A stretch of 64,000 nucleotides of DNA from JALZAH01 sp051000755 (GCA_051000755.1 JBPCNZ010000143.1:5596-69595); one strand, 5' to 3'; shown: positions 26,290 to 35,446, counted from the first letter of the stretch. Notes: generated from the letters alone by a model not told the origin. A program made the numbers and translations.

Positions 26290-27927
26290 ATGGTTCTGCG
26301 CGCGTCCTACGCCCATGGCACCTCCGAGCAACCACTGATCGGCGAGACGATCGGTGCCAACCTGGCAGGCACCGTGGCCCGGGTGGGCGACCGGGAGGCC
26401 ATGGTCGACGTGGCCTCCGGGCGGCGGTGGACCTACACCGAGCTCCAGGCCTGGGTCCGCTCCGTGGCCAAGGGACTGCTGGCTTCGGGCGTGACGCCCG
26501 GCGACCGGGTGGCCATCTGGGCACCCAACAATGCGGAGTGGGTGGTCACCCAGTACGCGACGGCCCTGATTGGCGCGGTCCTGGTCACCGTCAACCCCGC
26601 CTACCGGACCTCCGAGTTGGCCTACGTGCTCCGCCAGTCGGGGACCAGGACCCTGATCAGCGCCACCCAGGTCAAGACCGGCGATTTCCGGGCCATGGTC
26701 GATGAGGTGCGCCCCCACCTCGACAGCCTCGTCGATGTGGTCTACATCGGCGATGCCTCCTGGGACGATCTGGTGGCAGGCGGGACCTCGGTCTCTGATG
26801 CCCAGCTCGACGAGGTGTCCGCCGGCCTGCGATTCGACGACCCGATCAACATCCAGTACACCTCGGGGACCACCGGCTTCCCGAAGGGCGCCACCCTCTC
26901 GCACCACAACATCTTGAACAACGGCTTCTTCGTCGCCGAGCTCCTCGGCTACACCGAGGCCGATCGGGTGTGCCTCCCGGTGCCCTTCTACCATTGCTTC
27001 GGGATGGTGATGGGCAACCTGGGCTGCACCACCCACGGGTCGACCATCGTGATCCCCGCTCCCCTCTTCGATCCGGGCGCCACGCTCGCAGCCGTTGCCT
27101 CGGAGAAGGTGACGTCCCTCTACGGCGTCCCCACCATGTTCATCGCCGAGCTGGGTCACGACACGTTTGCGGGGACAGACTTCTCCAGCATGCGAACCGG
27201 GGTCATGGCCGGCTCCCCCTGTCCCGTCGAGGTCATGAAACGGGTCATGAACGACATGCACATGGCTGAGGTGGGCATCTGTTACGGCATGACCGAGACC
27301 TCTCCGGTATCGGTCCAGACCCGGGCCGACGACGACGTCGAACGGCGCACCTCGACGGTCGGTCGGGTCATGCCCCACCTGGAGATCAAGATCATCGACC
27401 CGGCAACCGGTCTGACCACGCCGATCGGTGAGGCGGGCGAGCTGTGCACCCGTGGGTACTCCGTGATGCTCGGCTACTGGGACGAGCCGGAGAAGACCGC
27501 CGATGCCATCGACGCGGCCCGTTGGATGCACACCGGTGACCTTGCGGTCATGGGCGACGACGGCTACGTCAAGATCTCGGGGCGCCTGAAGGACCTCGTC
27601 ATTCGGGGCGGGGAGAACATCTCACCGCGCGAGATCGAGGAGTTTCTCTACAGCCATCCCGACATCGAGGACGTCCAGGTGATCGGTGTCCCCGACGAGC
27701 GCTTCGGTGAGGAGTTGATGGCGTGGATCCGGCTCCGGCCGGGACGGCCACCTCTGGACTCCGCCGCCGTCAGGGCCTTCTGTGAGGGGCGCATCGCCCA
27801 TCACAAGATCCCCCGGTATGTCAGGATCGCCGACGATTTCCCCATGACCGTGACCGGGAAGGTCCGCAAGGTGGAGATGCGGTCGATCAGCATCGAGGAA
27901 CTGGGCCTGGCTCCCGCGCCGCAGTGA
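26290..27927 (+). CDS. Acyl-CoA synthetase (ACSF2/FadD-like)
   Basis: A 545-residue AMP-binding ligase, distinct from the one at 20-21.7 kb. Motifs: YTSGTTGFPKGATLSHHN, CYGMTETSPVS, GYVKISGRLKDLVIRGGENI and the C-terminal MTVTGKVRKVEM with the catalytic Lys. The close spacing of motifs and the HHNILNN run fit the medium/long-chain ACSF2-like group. GAGAGGAACAAG upstream of ATG 26290 is a weak SD. It converges on egtD. Confidence 0.93.
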   Translation: MVLRASYAHGTSEQPLIGETIGANLAGTVARVGDREAMVDVASGRRWTYTELQAWVRSVAKGLLASGVTPGDRVAIWAPNNAEWVVTQYATALIGAVLVTVNPAYRTSELAYVLRQSGTRTLISATQVKTGDFRAMVDEVRPHLDSLVDVVYIGDASWDDLVAGGTSVSDAQLDEVSAGLRFDDPINIQYTSGTTGFPKGATLSHHNILNNGFFVAELLGYTEADRVCLPVPFYHCFGMVMGNLGCTTHGSTIVIPAPLFDPGATLAAVASEKVTSLYGVPTMFIAELGHDTFAGTDFSSMRTGVMAGSPCPVEVMKRVMNDMHMAEVGICYGMTETSPVSVQTRADDDVERRTSTVGRVMPHLEIKIIDPATGLTTPIGEAGELCTRGYSVMLGYWDEPEKTADAIDAARWMHTGDLAVMGDDGYVKISGRLKDLVIRGGENISPREIEEFLYSHPDIEDVQVIGVPDERFGEELMAWIRLRPGRPPLDSAAVRAFCEGRIAHHKIPRYVRIADDFPMTVTGKVRKVEMRSISIEELGLAPAPQ

Positions 27928-27980
27928 CGGTCCTGACTCCCCCGCCGGCATGACCCTCCCAAACAGGCCCGATGACGCCG

Positions 27981-28961
27981 TCAGCGCCGTTCGGCCAACG
28001 TGAGGGCGAAGTCCTCATCGGGGTCGGTCCAGAAGTCGACGACGCCGAAGCCGGCCGCAGCCAGCTCGGCCGCCAGGCCGTCGAGGCGGAACTTGGTACT
28101 GACCTCGGTCTGGATCTCCTCCCCCGCCTCGAGGTCCACCACCAGATCCAGATCGGTGATCCTCACCTGGTGGGCCGACCGCGCCCGTAGGGCCATCTCG
28201 ACGCGTGACGCCTCGGGTGACCAGCGGGCCACGTAGTCGAAGGCGGACGGGTCGAACGTGGCGCCCAAGGTGGCGTTGACCACGGTCAGGATGTTGCGCT
28301 CGAAGCGCTCCGTGACCCCGTCGCGGTCGTCGTAGGCCGCCACCAGCCGGGCCGGGTCCTTGACCAGGTCGGTGCCGAGCAGCAGGTGTTCGCCGGGATG
28401 CAGCACCTCGGCCACGTCGTTGAGCAGCGCCGCCCGCCGGGCGGGATCGAGGTTTCCCACCGTGCCCCCGAGGAGGATGACCATCCGGCCGGCCACGTCG
28501 GGCAGGGCATCGAGGTGGCGCTCGAAGTCACCGACGACACCCGACAGCACGACCGCGGGGAAGCGCCCCGACAGGCTGTCGAGCGCCTCGCGCAGCGTCG
28601 GTTCGGCCACGTCGAAGCCCACGAATCGCTGGAGGCTGCCGGCGGCCGAGAGAGCGTCGAGAAGCCGGAGCGTCTTCTCCGAGGTGCCGGACCCGAGCTC
28701 GATCAGCGTCGCCGCCCCCGACAGCTTGGCGATGTCGTCGGCATGGGCTTCGAGGATGGCTCGCTCGGTGCGGGTCGGGTAGTACTCCTCGAGGGTGGTG
28801 ATGGTCTCGAACAGCTCGCAGCCGAGCGGGTCGTAGAGCCATTTGGGGGGGATCCACCGGGGCCGGGACGACAGGCCCTCGGCGACATCGGCTGCGAAAT
28901 AGCGGGCCGAGTCCTCCGGGGTCAGGCGGATGACAATGGTCGGGCTGGACGGTGCGGCCAT
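27981..28961 (-). CDS. egtD: L-histidine N-alpha-methyltransferase
   Basis: A 326-residue SAM-dependent methyltransferase that trimethylates histidine to hercynine, the first step to ergothioneine. SAM motif: LIELGSGTSEKTLRLLDAL; other landmarks are ETITTLEEYYPTRTERAIL and LLLGTDLVKDPARLVAAYDD. ATG 28961 has GGAGGAG 7 nt upstream and gives the family length; an ATG-equivalent start at 29000 is open but less likely. The egtB, egtC and egtE partners are not in this window, so egtD stands alone here. Confidence 0.95.
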   Translation of the reverse strand: MAAPSSPTIVIRLTPEDSARYFAADVAEGLSSRPRWIPPKWLYDPLGCELFETITTLEEYYPTRTERAILEAHADDIAKLSGAATLIELGSGTSEKTLRLLDALSAAGSLQRFVGFDVAEPTLREALDSLSGRFPAVVLSGVVGDFERHLDALPDVAGRMVILLGGTVGNLDPARRAALLNDVAEVLHPGEHLLLGTDLVKDPARLVAAYDDRDGVTERFERNILTVVNATLGATFDPSAFDYVARWSPEASRVEMALRARSAHQVRITDLDLVVDLEAGEEIQTEVSTKFRLDGLAAELAAAGFGVVDFWTDPDEDFALTLAERR

Positions 28962-29031
28962 GCGGGCTCCTCCGAGGGTCGGGCTCTCTGCGAGCGTCAA
29001 GCGGTCTGCGCCTCGAGGGTGTGGCGAAGCG

Positions 29032-29163
29032 TCATGGCCGCCCGGAACAGACCGTGGGCACAGAGAACAGGCCCAGGGGAATGATCGTGGCGATGATCAC
29101 CGAGGGTGCTGGGGACCTCAGGACGTGCAGGGCGGACGAGGCGATGCTGATCAGCCGGGCCAC
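29032..29163 (-). CDS. Predicted 43-residue hydrophobic small protein upstream of egtD
   Basis: GTG 29163 opens a 43-codon frame ending at TGA 29032. The product has one hydrophobic stretch (SVIIATIIPLGLFSV) flanked by Arg, suggesting a single membrane segment. Support comes from a TAGGGT hexamer ending 6 nt before the GTG and from strongly G/C third positions throughout the frame. The frame is too short for standard gene calls. No family is recognisable. It could instead be a leader to egtD, 70 nt downstream on the same strand. Confidence 0.5.
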   Translation of the reverse strand: MARLISIASSALHVLRSPAPSVIIATIIPLGLFSVPTVCSGRP

Positions 29164-29169
29164 TCGACC

Positions 29170-29175
29170 ACCCTA
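29170..29175 (-). promoter_or_regulatory. -10 hexamer of leaderless-type promoter for the 43-residue ORF
   Basis: TAGGGT on the minus strand, 6 nt (GGTCGA), then GTG 29163. Confidence 0.45.
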
Positions 29176-29301
29176 GAGGCGGCAACGTCAGCCTGGGCGT
29201 CGGCCGCCCTCCCCGGGCGGCGGCCCCTGCCCGCAGGGGGCCGGCAAGACGGGGCAGGATAGGAGCCTCGAGCTCGACGCCCTGCCGCCAGGAGGCACTT
29301 C

Positions 29302-30717
29302 ATGGTTGATGCCCAGCTGGTGCCGGATCCGACGGTCTTCGTGCTGTTCGGCGGAACCGGTGACCTGGCCCACCGCCTGGTGCTCCCCGCGTTCTACCGG
29401 CTGGCCCAGGCCGGGCTGCTCCCCGAGGACTGGCGCCTGGTCGGCAACGGTCGCGGTGACGTGTCCCACGAGAACTTCGCCGAGCGGGTGCGGGCCAGCC
29501 TGGAGGAGTTCGGGCCCAAGCCGGAGGAAGGGCCCTGGGAGGAGTTCCGCTCCCGTCTGCGCTTCGCCGGGGGTGGCTTCGACTCGGACGACCCCGGGAG
29601 TCTGCTGGACGTGCTCGCCGAGGCCGACGACGACCTCGGCGGGTCCCCCCAACGCGTCCACTATCTGGCCGTACCGCCCAGCGTCTTCACCAAGCTGACG
29701 GCGGGGATCGGCGAGCACGGCCTCGTCGAACGGTCACGCGTCGTCTACGAGAAGCCGTTCGGCACGTCGGCTTCATCGTTCGGCGAGCTGGACCGTCTCG
29801 TCCATTCCGTCTTCGATGAGCAGCACGTCTATCGCATCGACCACTTCCTCGGGAAGGAGGCCACCCAGGACATCCACGTCATGCGCTTCGGCAACGGCCT
29901 GTTCTCCGGCGCGTGGGATGCCAAGCACATCGAAGGCGTACAGATCGACGTCCCCGAGACCCTCGATGTGAGCATGCGAGCCGAGTTCTACGACGGGACC
30001 GGCGCCATCCTGGACATGCTCGTCACCCACCTCTTCCAGGTGGCCGGGGAGGTGGCGATGGAATGCCCGGAGTCCCTCGACGCCGAGCACATCGCCGAGG
30101 CGCGGGAGAAGGTGATCGGGTCCTTCCGCCCGTTGAACCCCGACGAGGTGGTCCTCGGCCAGTACGACGGCTATCGCCAACTCGAAGCCGTGGCCGACGA
30201 TTCGCGCACCGAGACGTTCGTCGCCGCTCGCTTGTGGATCGACAACGAGCGGTGGCGGGGGGTCCCGTTCCTCTTGCGGACCGGCAAGTGCCTGGCCGCC
30301 AGCCATCAGCGGGTCAGCGTCCTGTTCCGGGCGCCCACCGATTGCCTCGGCGGCGTTCCCGTGTCGGGCAACGTGTTGTCCTTCGAGCTCTCCGGCGACG
30401 GCGAGATCAACCTGTCCCTGGTGACGAAGCAGCCCGGGCCCACCTCCGCGTTGGGTTCGGTCGACGTCAACCTGCCGCTGGGCAAGATGTTCCACACCCC
30501 GGTCCTGCCGGCATACTCCCGGCTGATCCACGACGTGCTTCTCGGCGACCGGTCCCTGTTCACCCGGCCCGACGGCCTGGCTCACGTGTGGGAGGTCGCC
30601 GGGCCCATCCTCGGTGACCTCCGCCAGCCGGTCGTTTACGACCGGGGCTCGTGGGGGCCCATGGAGGCCCAGGAGCTGGCCGGCCCCAACGGCTGGCTGT
30701 TGCAGAACGGGCGCTGA
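29302..30717 (+). CDS. zwf: Glucose-6-phosphate dehydrogenase
   Basis: A 471-residue enzyme oxidising glucose-6-phosphate with NAD(P)+, the entry to the oxidative pentose phosphate pathway. The cofactor motif is FGGTGDLAHRLVLPA near the N-terminus; the active-site RIDHFLGKEATQD (about residue 175) is intact, and WRGVPFLLRTGK is the C-terminal domain landmark. CAGGAGG lies 7 nt upstream of ATG 29302. It stands alone here, without the usual opcA, tal or gnd neighbours. Confidence 0.95.
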   Translation: MVDAQLVPDPTVFVLFGGTGDLAHRLVLPAFYRLAQAGLLPEDWRLVGNGRGDVSHENFAERVRASLEEFGPKPEEGPWEEFRSRLRFAGGGFDSDDPGSLLDVLAEADDDLGGSPQRVHYLAVPPSVFTKLTAGIGEHGLVERSRVVYEKPFGTSASSFGELDRLVHSVFDEQHVYRIDHFLGKEATQDIHVMRFGNGLFSGAWDAKHIEGVQIDVPETLDVSMRAEFYDGTGAILDMLVTHLFQVAGEVAMECPESLDAEHIAEAREKVIGSFRPLNPDEVVLGQYDGYRQLEAVADDSRTETFVAARLWIDNERWRGVPFLLRTGKCLAASHQRVSVLFRAPTDCLGGVPVSGNVLSFELSGDGEINLSLVTKQPGPTSALGSVDVNLPLGKMFHTPVLPAYSRLIHDVLLGDRSLFTRPDGLAHVWEVAGPILGDLRQPVVYDRGSWGPMEAQELAGPNGWLLQNGR

Positions 30718-30766
30718 CCGGCCACCAGGGCGGGGCGGACGCCGAAGGGCGGGCGCTGACCGCTCG

Positions 30767-31561
30767 TCAGGACACGTCGATGGTGACGTCGTCGCCGGCG
30801 GCGAAACACACGTGGCCGGCCAGGCGCTCCATCCCCTCCTGGGGATGCTCGTATCCCCAGGCGGCATCACCGACCATCCCTCCGGGGGACCGCAGGGACA
30901 GGTAGGTGGCCCGCCCCTTGTACGGGCAGACCGTCGAGGTCTCCGTTGGTGTCAGCAGCCCGTCGTCGAGATCGGCGACAGGGAGGTACCACTGCGTCGG
31001 AAAGCCGGTCTCGTCGACGGCCAGAGGGCGCCGGGTCGACGCCACCACCGCACCCTCGACGGAGATCGTCACCGTCCGGGAGCTGCGACGGAGGTCGACC
31101 CTGTGGAACGGATCCTTGGGGTGGCCGAGGATCTCCTCGTCCTCCTCCCACCACGTGGTCAGCTTGTCCAGATCGGGGGCCAGGAGGTCGGCCAACGGCG
31201 GGGCGTCAGGCAACGGATCGGGATACTCCCAGAAGGCGTCGGTGATCACCTGGTCGCCGACCCGGAGGTTCCAGTACCGGGCGTCGCCCTTGAACGGGCA
31301 ATGCGTTGAGGTCTCGCTGGGCTCGAGGAGGCCAACGGTGACGTCCTGGCGAGGCAGGTACCAACGGGGCAACATGCGGGTCTCGTGCAGCATCCGCGCC
31401 GAGGTGGATTCGGCGATCACCGAACCGGCCACCTCGCCCCGGATGCGCTGGGGGAGCAGGTGCAGGTACAGCAGATGTGCCGGTTTGGCCGGGATCGCGA
31501 AGTTTGCGTGGCCGCCGGTAGGCCGGCCGAACGGAGCGATGGAACCGAGCGTGAGTGACAT
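30767..31561 (-). CDS. Tandem DUF427 protein
   Basis: A 264-residue protein with two DUF427 domains (about residues 40-120 and 150-260). Both carry the pair of motifs seen as RWYLPRQDV / CPFKGDARYWNL and QWYLPVADL / CPYKGRATYLSL. DUF427 proteins are small beta-sandwich proteins of unsettled function. ATG 31561 follows TAGGGT by 10 nt; the longer frame reaching 32506 is antisense to the nucleoside hydrolase. It is divergent from that gene and shares its promoter core. Confidence 0.88.
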   Translation of the reverse strand: MSLTLGSIAPFGRPTGGHANFAIPAKPAHLLYLHLLPQRIRGEVAGSVIAESTSARMLHETRMLPRWYLPRQDVTVGLLEPSETSTHCPFKGDARYWNLRVGDQVITDAFWEYPDPLPDAPPLADLLAPDLDKLTTWWEEDEEILGHPKDPFHRVDLRRSSRTVTISVEGAVVASTRRPLAVDETGFPTQWYLPVADLDDGLLTPTETSTVCPYKGRATYLSLRSPGGMVGDAAWGYEHPQEGMERLAGHVCFAAGDDVTIDVS

Positions 31562-31571
31562 GGTGCGCCTC

Positions 31572-31581
31572 ACCCTAGGAT
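31572..31581. promoter_or_regulatory. Bidirectional leaderless-type promoter core (DUF427 / nucleoside hydrolase)
   Basis: ACCCTAGGAT gives TAGGAT on the plus strand and TAGGGT on the minus strand, overlapping at TA. Both hexamers are exactly 10 nt from their start codons (31592 and 31561). Confidence 0.6.
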
Positions 31582-31591
31582 CTTCGAGGCG

Positions 31592-32533
31592 ATGCCCGAC
31601 CTGCCGATCGTCGTCGACTGCGACACCGGGGTCGACGATGCCCTGGCCCTCCTCTACCTGACCCGCCAGCCCGAGGTCGACATCGTCGCCGCCGGTTGCG
31701 TGCACGGCAATGTCCCGGTCGCCACCGTCGCTCGCAACACCCTCCAGGTCCTGGCCCTCGCCGGTCGAGCCGACATACCCGTCGCCGTCGGCGCGGCCCG
31801 GCCTCTGGCTCAGGCTCTCCACACCTCCGAGGCCGTGCACGGCGATGACGGCCTCGGCGGGGCCGCCCGGGACCACCGGGGCACGGCTGCGGCCGGGTCC
31901 GCGGCAGAACAACTCGTCCGCCTGGCCCGTCGGCGGCCGGGCGAGCTGTCCGTTCTGGCCACCGGGCCCCTGACCAACCTGGCCCTCGCCCTGCTCATCG
32001 AGCCTCGCCTGCCGCAGCTGATCCGCCAGGTCGTGGTCATGGGTGGTGCGTTCTCGGTACCAGGGAACATCACCCCCCATGCCGAGGCCAACATCTTTCA
32101 CGATCCCGAGGCGGCGGCGCTGGTGATGGAGGCGACCTGGCCTGTCACCGTTGTCGGTCTGAACGTGACGATGGCCACCATCCTCGGCGAGCACCGCCTG
32201 GAGCGCCTGAAGACCTCCCCGTCCCCCCGAGCACGGTTCTCCTGGCAGGCCCTGCAACACTACCTCGATGTCTACGAGCAGCGCCTGGGCCGCCGGGGAT
32301 GCCCGGTGCACGATGCGCTGGCAGCGGCGATCCTGGTGCACCCGGCCCTGGCGATCAGCGATCGGGTCCCGGTCCACGTCGAGTTGCACGGCCGCCTGAC
32401 CCGCGGCGCCACCCTCATCGACAACCGCAGCGTGCCGGCCGTGGAACCGGACCGTCCCGCCGTATCCGTCGTGCGCCAGGTCGACGTCGACCTCAGCCTC
32501 GACCACCTCGTCGACGCCCTGACTACCGGGTGA
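31592..32533 (+). CDS. Inosine-uridine preferring nucleoside hydrolase family protein
   Basis: A 313-residue IUNH-family enzyme that cleaves the N-glycosidic bond of ribonucleosides. The Ca-binding Asp cluster is in DCDTGVDDALALLYL at the N-terminus; VVVMGGAF and ANIFHDPEAAALV are family motifs, and the C-terminal VHDALAA provides the active-site His and a metal ligand. Base specificity is not predictable. It likely supports purine or pyrimidine salvage. Confidence 0.92.
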   Translation: MPDLPIVVDCDTGVDDALALLYLTRQPEVDIVAAGCVHGNVPVATVARNTLQVLALAGRADIPVAVGAARPLAQALHTSEAVHGDDGLGGAARDHRGTAAAGSAAEQLVRLARRRPGELSVLATGPLTNLALALLIEPRLPQLIRQVVVMGGAFSVPGNITPHAEANIFHDPEAAALVMEATWPVTVVGLNVTMATILGEHRLERLKTSPSPRARFSWQALQHYLDVYEQRLGRRGCPVHDALAAAILVHPALAISDRVPVHVELHGRLTRGATLIDNRSVPAVEPDRPAVSVVRQVDVDLSLDHLVDALTTG

Positions 32534-32608
32534 GCCCGGTCCGCCCGGCGCGACAGGCGCCGAACGGTGGCCACCCCAGGTGCCCGGGGCGGCAGGGGCG
32601 TCCGATCC

Positions 32609-33916
32609 TCAGGGGACCAGGTGCGGGGCCAACCCGTCGAGGAACGACCGGATGGTCTGACTGGTCCGCTCGGGCATCTCGAACTGGGGAACGTGACCGC
32701 AGTCCTCGAAGGTCACCGACCCGGACCGGGGAACGGCGTCGGCCACGTGCCGGGCGAAGCCGGCCGGTACGAGCCGATCCCGCGCTCCCCAGATGAACAA
32801 CGCCGGGGTGTCCAACCGCGGGAGTCGGGTCCAGAACCCGGACTGGCCGAAGGCGTCGTCGAGGTAGAGGTTACGCAGGGCGGAGTAGAACGCCACCCGG
32901 TGGTCACGCTTGTGGTAGAGGCGGACGAACTCGCCGGCCGCTGAGCCGTACCACGACGGCGACAGCCGATCGGGTTTGGCGAACAGGAACCGGATCCCGG
33001 CCACAGCCGCGATGTGGCTCATGGGGAGGGGCAGGGCGGCGAGCTCGGGGCGCATGATGCGGACCAGCGGCACGAATTGGCGGATGCGCCGAAAGGTCAC
33101 CGCCGGCGCCAACAGGAGGAGGGCCCGGATCCGATCGGGGCGTCGCAGGGCCGCCTCGAGGGCGATCCGCCCCCCGAGGCTGTTGCCGAGCACGACCGCC
33201 GAGTCGATGCCCATCTGGTGCATCCACTCGTCGAGCCACCGGGCGAAGAAGGCGGCGTCGTACCGGGCCCGCGGCGCCCCGCTGGCGCCATGGCCGGGGA
33301 GGTCGGGGGCGAGCACCCGGTGATCGGCGGCCAGGTCCCAGAAGATCGGCAGCAGGGAGGCGTTGGTAGCACCCAGGCCATGGAGGCAGACGACGGCCGG
33401 GGCGTCGACCGGTCCTGCTTCCAGATGGAACGTCCTGACCCCCGCGGCGGCCGTGTTGCCCGCCCGCGTGAAGCGATCCGGCCGGGCGTCGGACGCGGCC
33501 GGACCTCGAGGGCCGGGAGCAGGATGGTCGAGCAGCCCGTCGAGCTCGAGCGCCAACGCCAGGTTGCCCCGCACCGACAATCTGCCGTGGAGGAACGCCT
33601 CCACACCGGAGCGGGTTCCGTCGGCCACCTCATGGAGGGTGACGGGATCGGACGTGATGACCGTTGTCGGCGTCCCATCGACGCCCGCTCGCACGTCGAC
33701 GAGGCCATTGCGGATGCGCACGGTGCAGGCATCGCCGGCCCGACCGTCGAGCACCACATCGGCGCGGACCCCGTCGAGCACGCCGGCGGGCGCTGCGTGC
33801 AGCCGGCGTCGAACCGTTGCTGCCAGAGAGGTCGCCGGGCCCGACCCGCCACCGTCGGTCGCTCGGCCGGAGCCACCGCTGCCGGCGACGCCGGGCAAGG
33901 GAGACTGGTCATCCAT
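32609..33916 (-). CDS. SCP2-like domain fused to alpha/beta hydrolase
   Basis: A 435-residue two-domain protein. Residues about 30-130 look like an SCP2 sterol/lipid-carrier fold (VDVRAGVDGTPTTVITSD, FLHGRLSVRGNLALALEL). Residues about 150-430 are an alpha/beta hydrolase: VVCLHGLGAT (oxyanion region), nucleophile Ser in LGNSLGG, acid in IWGARDRLV and base in EDCGHVPQFE. The pairing suggests hydrolysis of a bound lipid or acyl-CoA. ATG 33916 has GGAG 8 nt upstream. It is divergent from WS/DGAT, another lipid enzyme. Confidence 0.85.
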   Translation of the reverse strand: MDDQSPLPGVAGSGGSGRATDGGGSGPATSLAATVRRRLHAAPAGVLDGVRADVVLDGRAGDACTVRIRNGLVDVRAGVDGTPTTVITSDPVTLHEVADGTRSGVEAFLHGRLSVRGNLALALELDGLLDHPAPGPRGPAASDARPDRFTRAGNTAAAGVRTFHLEAGPVDAPAVVCLHGLGATNASLLPIFWDLAADHRVLAPDLPGHGASGAPRARYDAAFFARWLDEWMHQMGIDSAVVLGNSLGGRIALEAALRRPDRIRALLLLAPAVTFRRIRQFVPLVRIMRPELAALPLPMSHIAAVAGIRFLFAKPDRLSPSWYGSAAGEFVRLYHKRDHRVAFYSALRNLYLDDAFGQSGFWTRLPRLDTPALFIWGARDRLVPAGFARHVADAVPRSGSVTFEDCGHVPQFEMPERTSQTIRSFLDGLAPHLVP

Positions 33917-34005
33917 AGGTTCGGCTCCGCTTCAGCGGCCCCCGAGGGACCTGGCCGCCTGATCGTAGCCAGGGGTAGCGCCCCGAACCGGGGACCCCGC
34001 TTGGC

Positions 34006-34011
34006 TAGGTT
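34006..34011 (+). promoter_or_regulatory. -10 hexamer of leaderless-type WS/DGAT promoter
   Basis: TAGGTT, 6 nt (GGCGCC), then ATG 34018. Confidence 0.5.
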
Positions 34012-34017
34012 GGCGCC

Positions 34018-35388
34018 ATGCCGCTGATGTCGCCAATCGACGCAGGGTTCCTCCTCATCGAGACGAGGACCCAACCCATGCACGTCGGCGGGCTGCAGGT
34101 GTTCAAGCTCCCGGCCGGCGCCAAACAGGAGTGGCTCAAGGATCTCTACGAGGAGGTCATCGCGTCGAGTGACGTGGACCGGTTGTTCCGCCAGCGGCCC
34201 CACCGGTCGGTGGCGACGGGCGGGGCCTACACCTGGGTCCTCGACGCCGACGTCGACCTCGAGCACCACGTCCGCCACTCCGCTCTCGCCCGTCCGGGCC
34301 GGGTCCGCGAGCTGCTGGCCTTGACCTCGCGCCTGCACGGCACGCCCCTCGACCGTCACCGGCCGCTCTGGGAGGTCCACCTCATCGAAGGTCTGGAGAA
34401 GCGCCGCTTCGCCGTCTACACCAAGGTCCACCACTCCCTCGTCGACGGCGTCTCCGCCCTCCGCCTGCTCGAAGGCACCCTGAGCGACGATCCCGAGGAC
34501 CGCCAGACCCGGCTCCCGTGGGCCACCCGGCCCCGCCGGGGTCGTCCCGGTGGTTCCGCAGGGGGCCTGGCGGCCCTGCCCCAGAACCTGTTCCGCAACG
34601 CCAAAGAGGTACTCGAGCTCGGACCCGGCCTGGCCCGCATCGCGGGGCGGAGCCTGACCGACGGCAGGACGCAGCGCACCGGGATCGCCCCCCGGACGAT
34701 CCTCAACGTCCCCATCACCGGGTCCCGGCGCTATGCGGCCCAGGGCTGGCCCATGGAAACCATACGCAAGGTGGCCAAGGCCGCAGACGCCACCGTCAAC
34801 GACGTGGTGCTGGCCATGTGCGGCGGTGCTCTGCGGGAATATCTCCGCTCCCTCGGCGCCCTCCCCGAGGCCCCCCTGGTGGCCATGACGCCGGTGTCGA
34901 TGCGCGGGGCGGGCGCCTCCGACTCGACCGGCAACGCCGTGGGCGCCATCCGCTGCGATCTGGCCACCAACGTCACCGACCCCATCGAGCGGCTGGCCAC
35001 CATCAAGGCATCGATCGGCATGGGCAAGGCCGCCCTCGCCCAGTCCACCCAGCTGCAGGCCACCGCCCTGAGCGCCATGGTCATGGCGCCGCTGGCGGCG
35101 TCCTCGGTGAGCGTGCTGCGCAGCCTGGCACCGCCGCCATTCAACATCATCATCTCCAACGTGCCCGGGCCCAGCAAACCCCTCTACCTGCGGGGCGCAG
35201 AGCTCGAAGGCCTCTACCCGCTGTCCATCCCCTTCAACGGCCAGGCCCTCAACATAACCGTCACCAGCTACAACGGGAGCCTCGACTTCGGGCTGACGGG
35301 TTGCCGCAAGAGCGTGCCCCACCTGCAGCGCCTGCTCGGCTACCTCGACGACGCCCTGGGCGAGATGGTCGCCGCCCTCGAGGTGTAG
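34018..35388 (+). CDS. Wax ester synthase/diacylglycerol acyltransferase
   Basis: A 456-residue WS/DGAT enzyme that transfers acyl groups from acyl-CoA to diacylglycerol or long-chain alcohols, making storage lipid. The catalytic HHxxxDG motif is in KVHHSLVDGVSAL (about residue 142). Other landmarks are DAGFLLIETRTQPMHVGGL at the start, VNDVVLAMCGGALREYL and NIIISNVPGPSKPLYLRG. Its length matches the family. Together with PlsC and two acyl-CoA ligases in this window it points to neutral-lipid synthesis. Confidence 0.95.
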   Translation: MPLMSPIDAGFLLIETRTQPMHVGGLQVFKLPAGAKQEWLKDLYEEVIASSDVDRLFRQRPHRSVATGGAYTWVLDADVDLEHHVRHSALARPGRVRELLALTSRLHGTPLDRHRPLWEVHLIEGLEKRRFAVYTKVHHSLVDGVSALRLLEGTLSDDPEDRQTRLPWATRPRRGRPGGSAGGLAALPQNLFRNAKEVLELGPGLARIAGRSLTDGRTQRTGIAPRTILNVPITGSRRYAAQGWPMETIRKVAKAADATVNDVVLAMCGGALREYLRSLGALPEAPLVAMTPVSMRGAGASDSTGNAVGAIRCDLATNVTDPIERLATIKASIGMGKAALAQSTQLQATALSAMVMAPLAASSVSVLRSLAPPPFNIIISNVPGPSKPLYLRGAELEGLYPLSIPFNGQALNITVTSYNGSLDFGLTGCRKSVPHLQRLLGYLDDALGEMVAALEV

Positions 35389-35434
35389 GCCCCCGACCCT
35401 CGATGCCCGGCGACCGCGTCCACGCCGCGGCTGT

Positions 35435-35440
35435 TAGCGT
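35435..35440 (+). promoter_or_regulatory. -10 hexamer upstream of a 16-codon leader ORF
   Basis: TAGCGT, 6 nt (CGCCTC), then GTG 35447. Confidence 0.45.
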
Positions 35441-35446
35441 CGCCTC

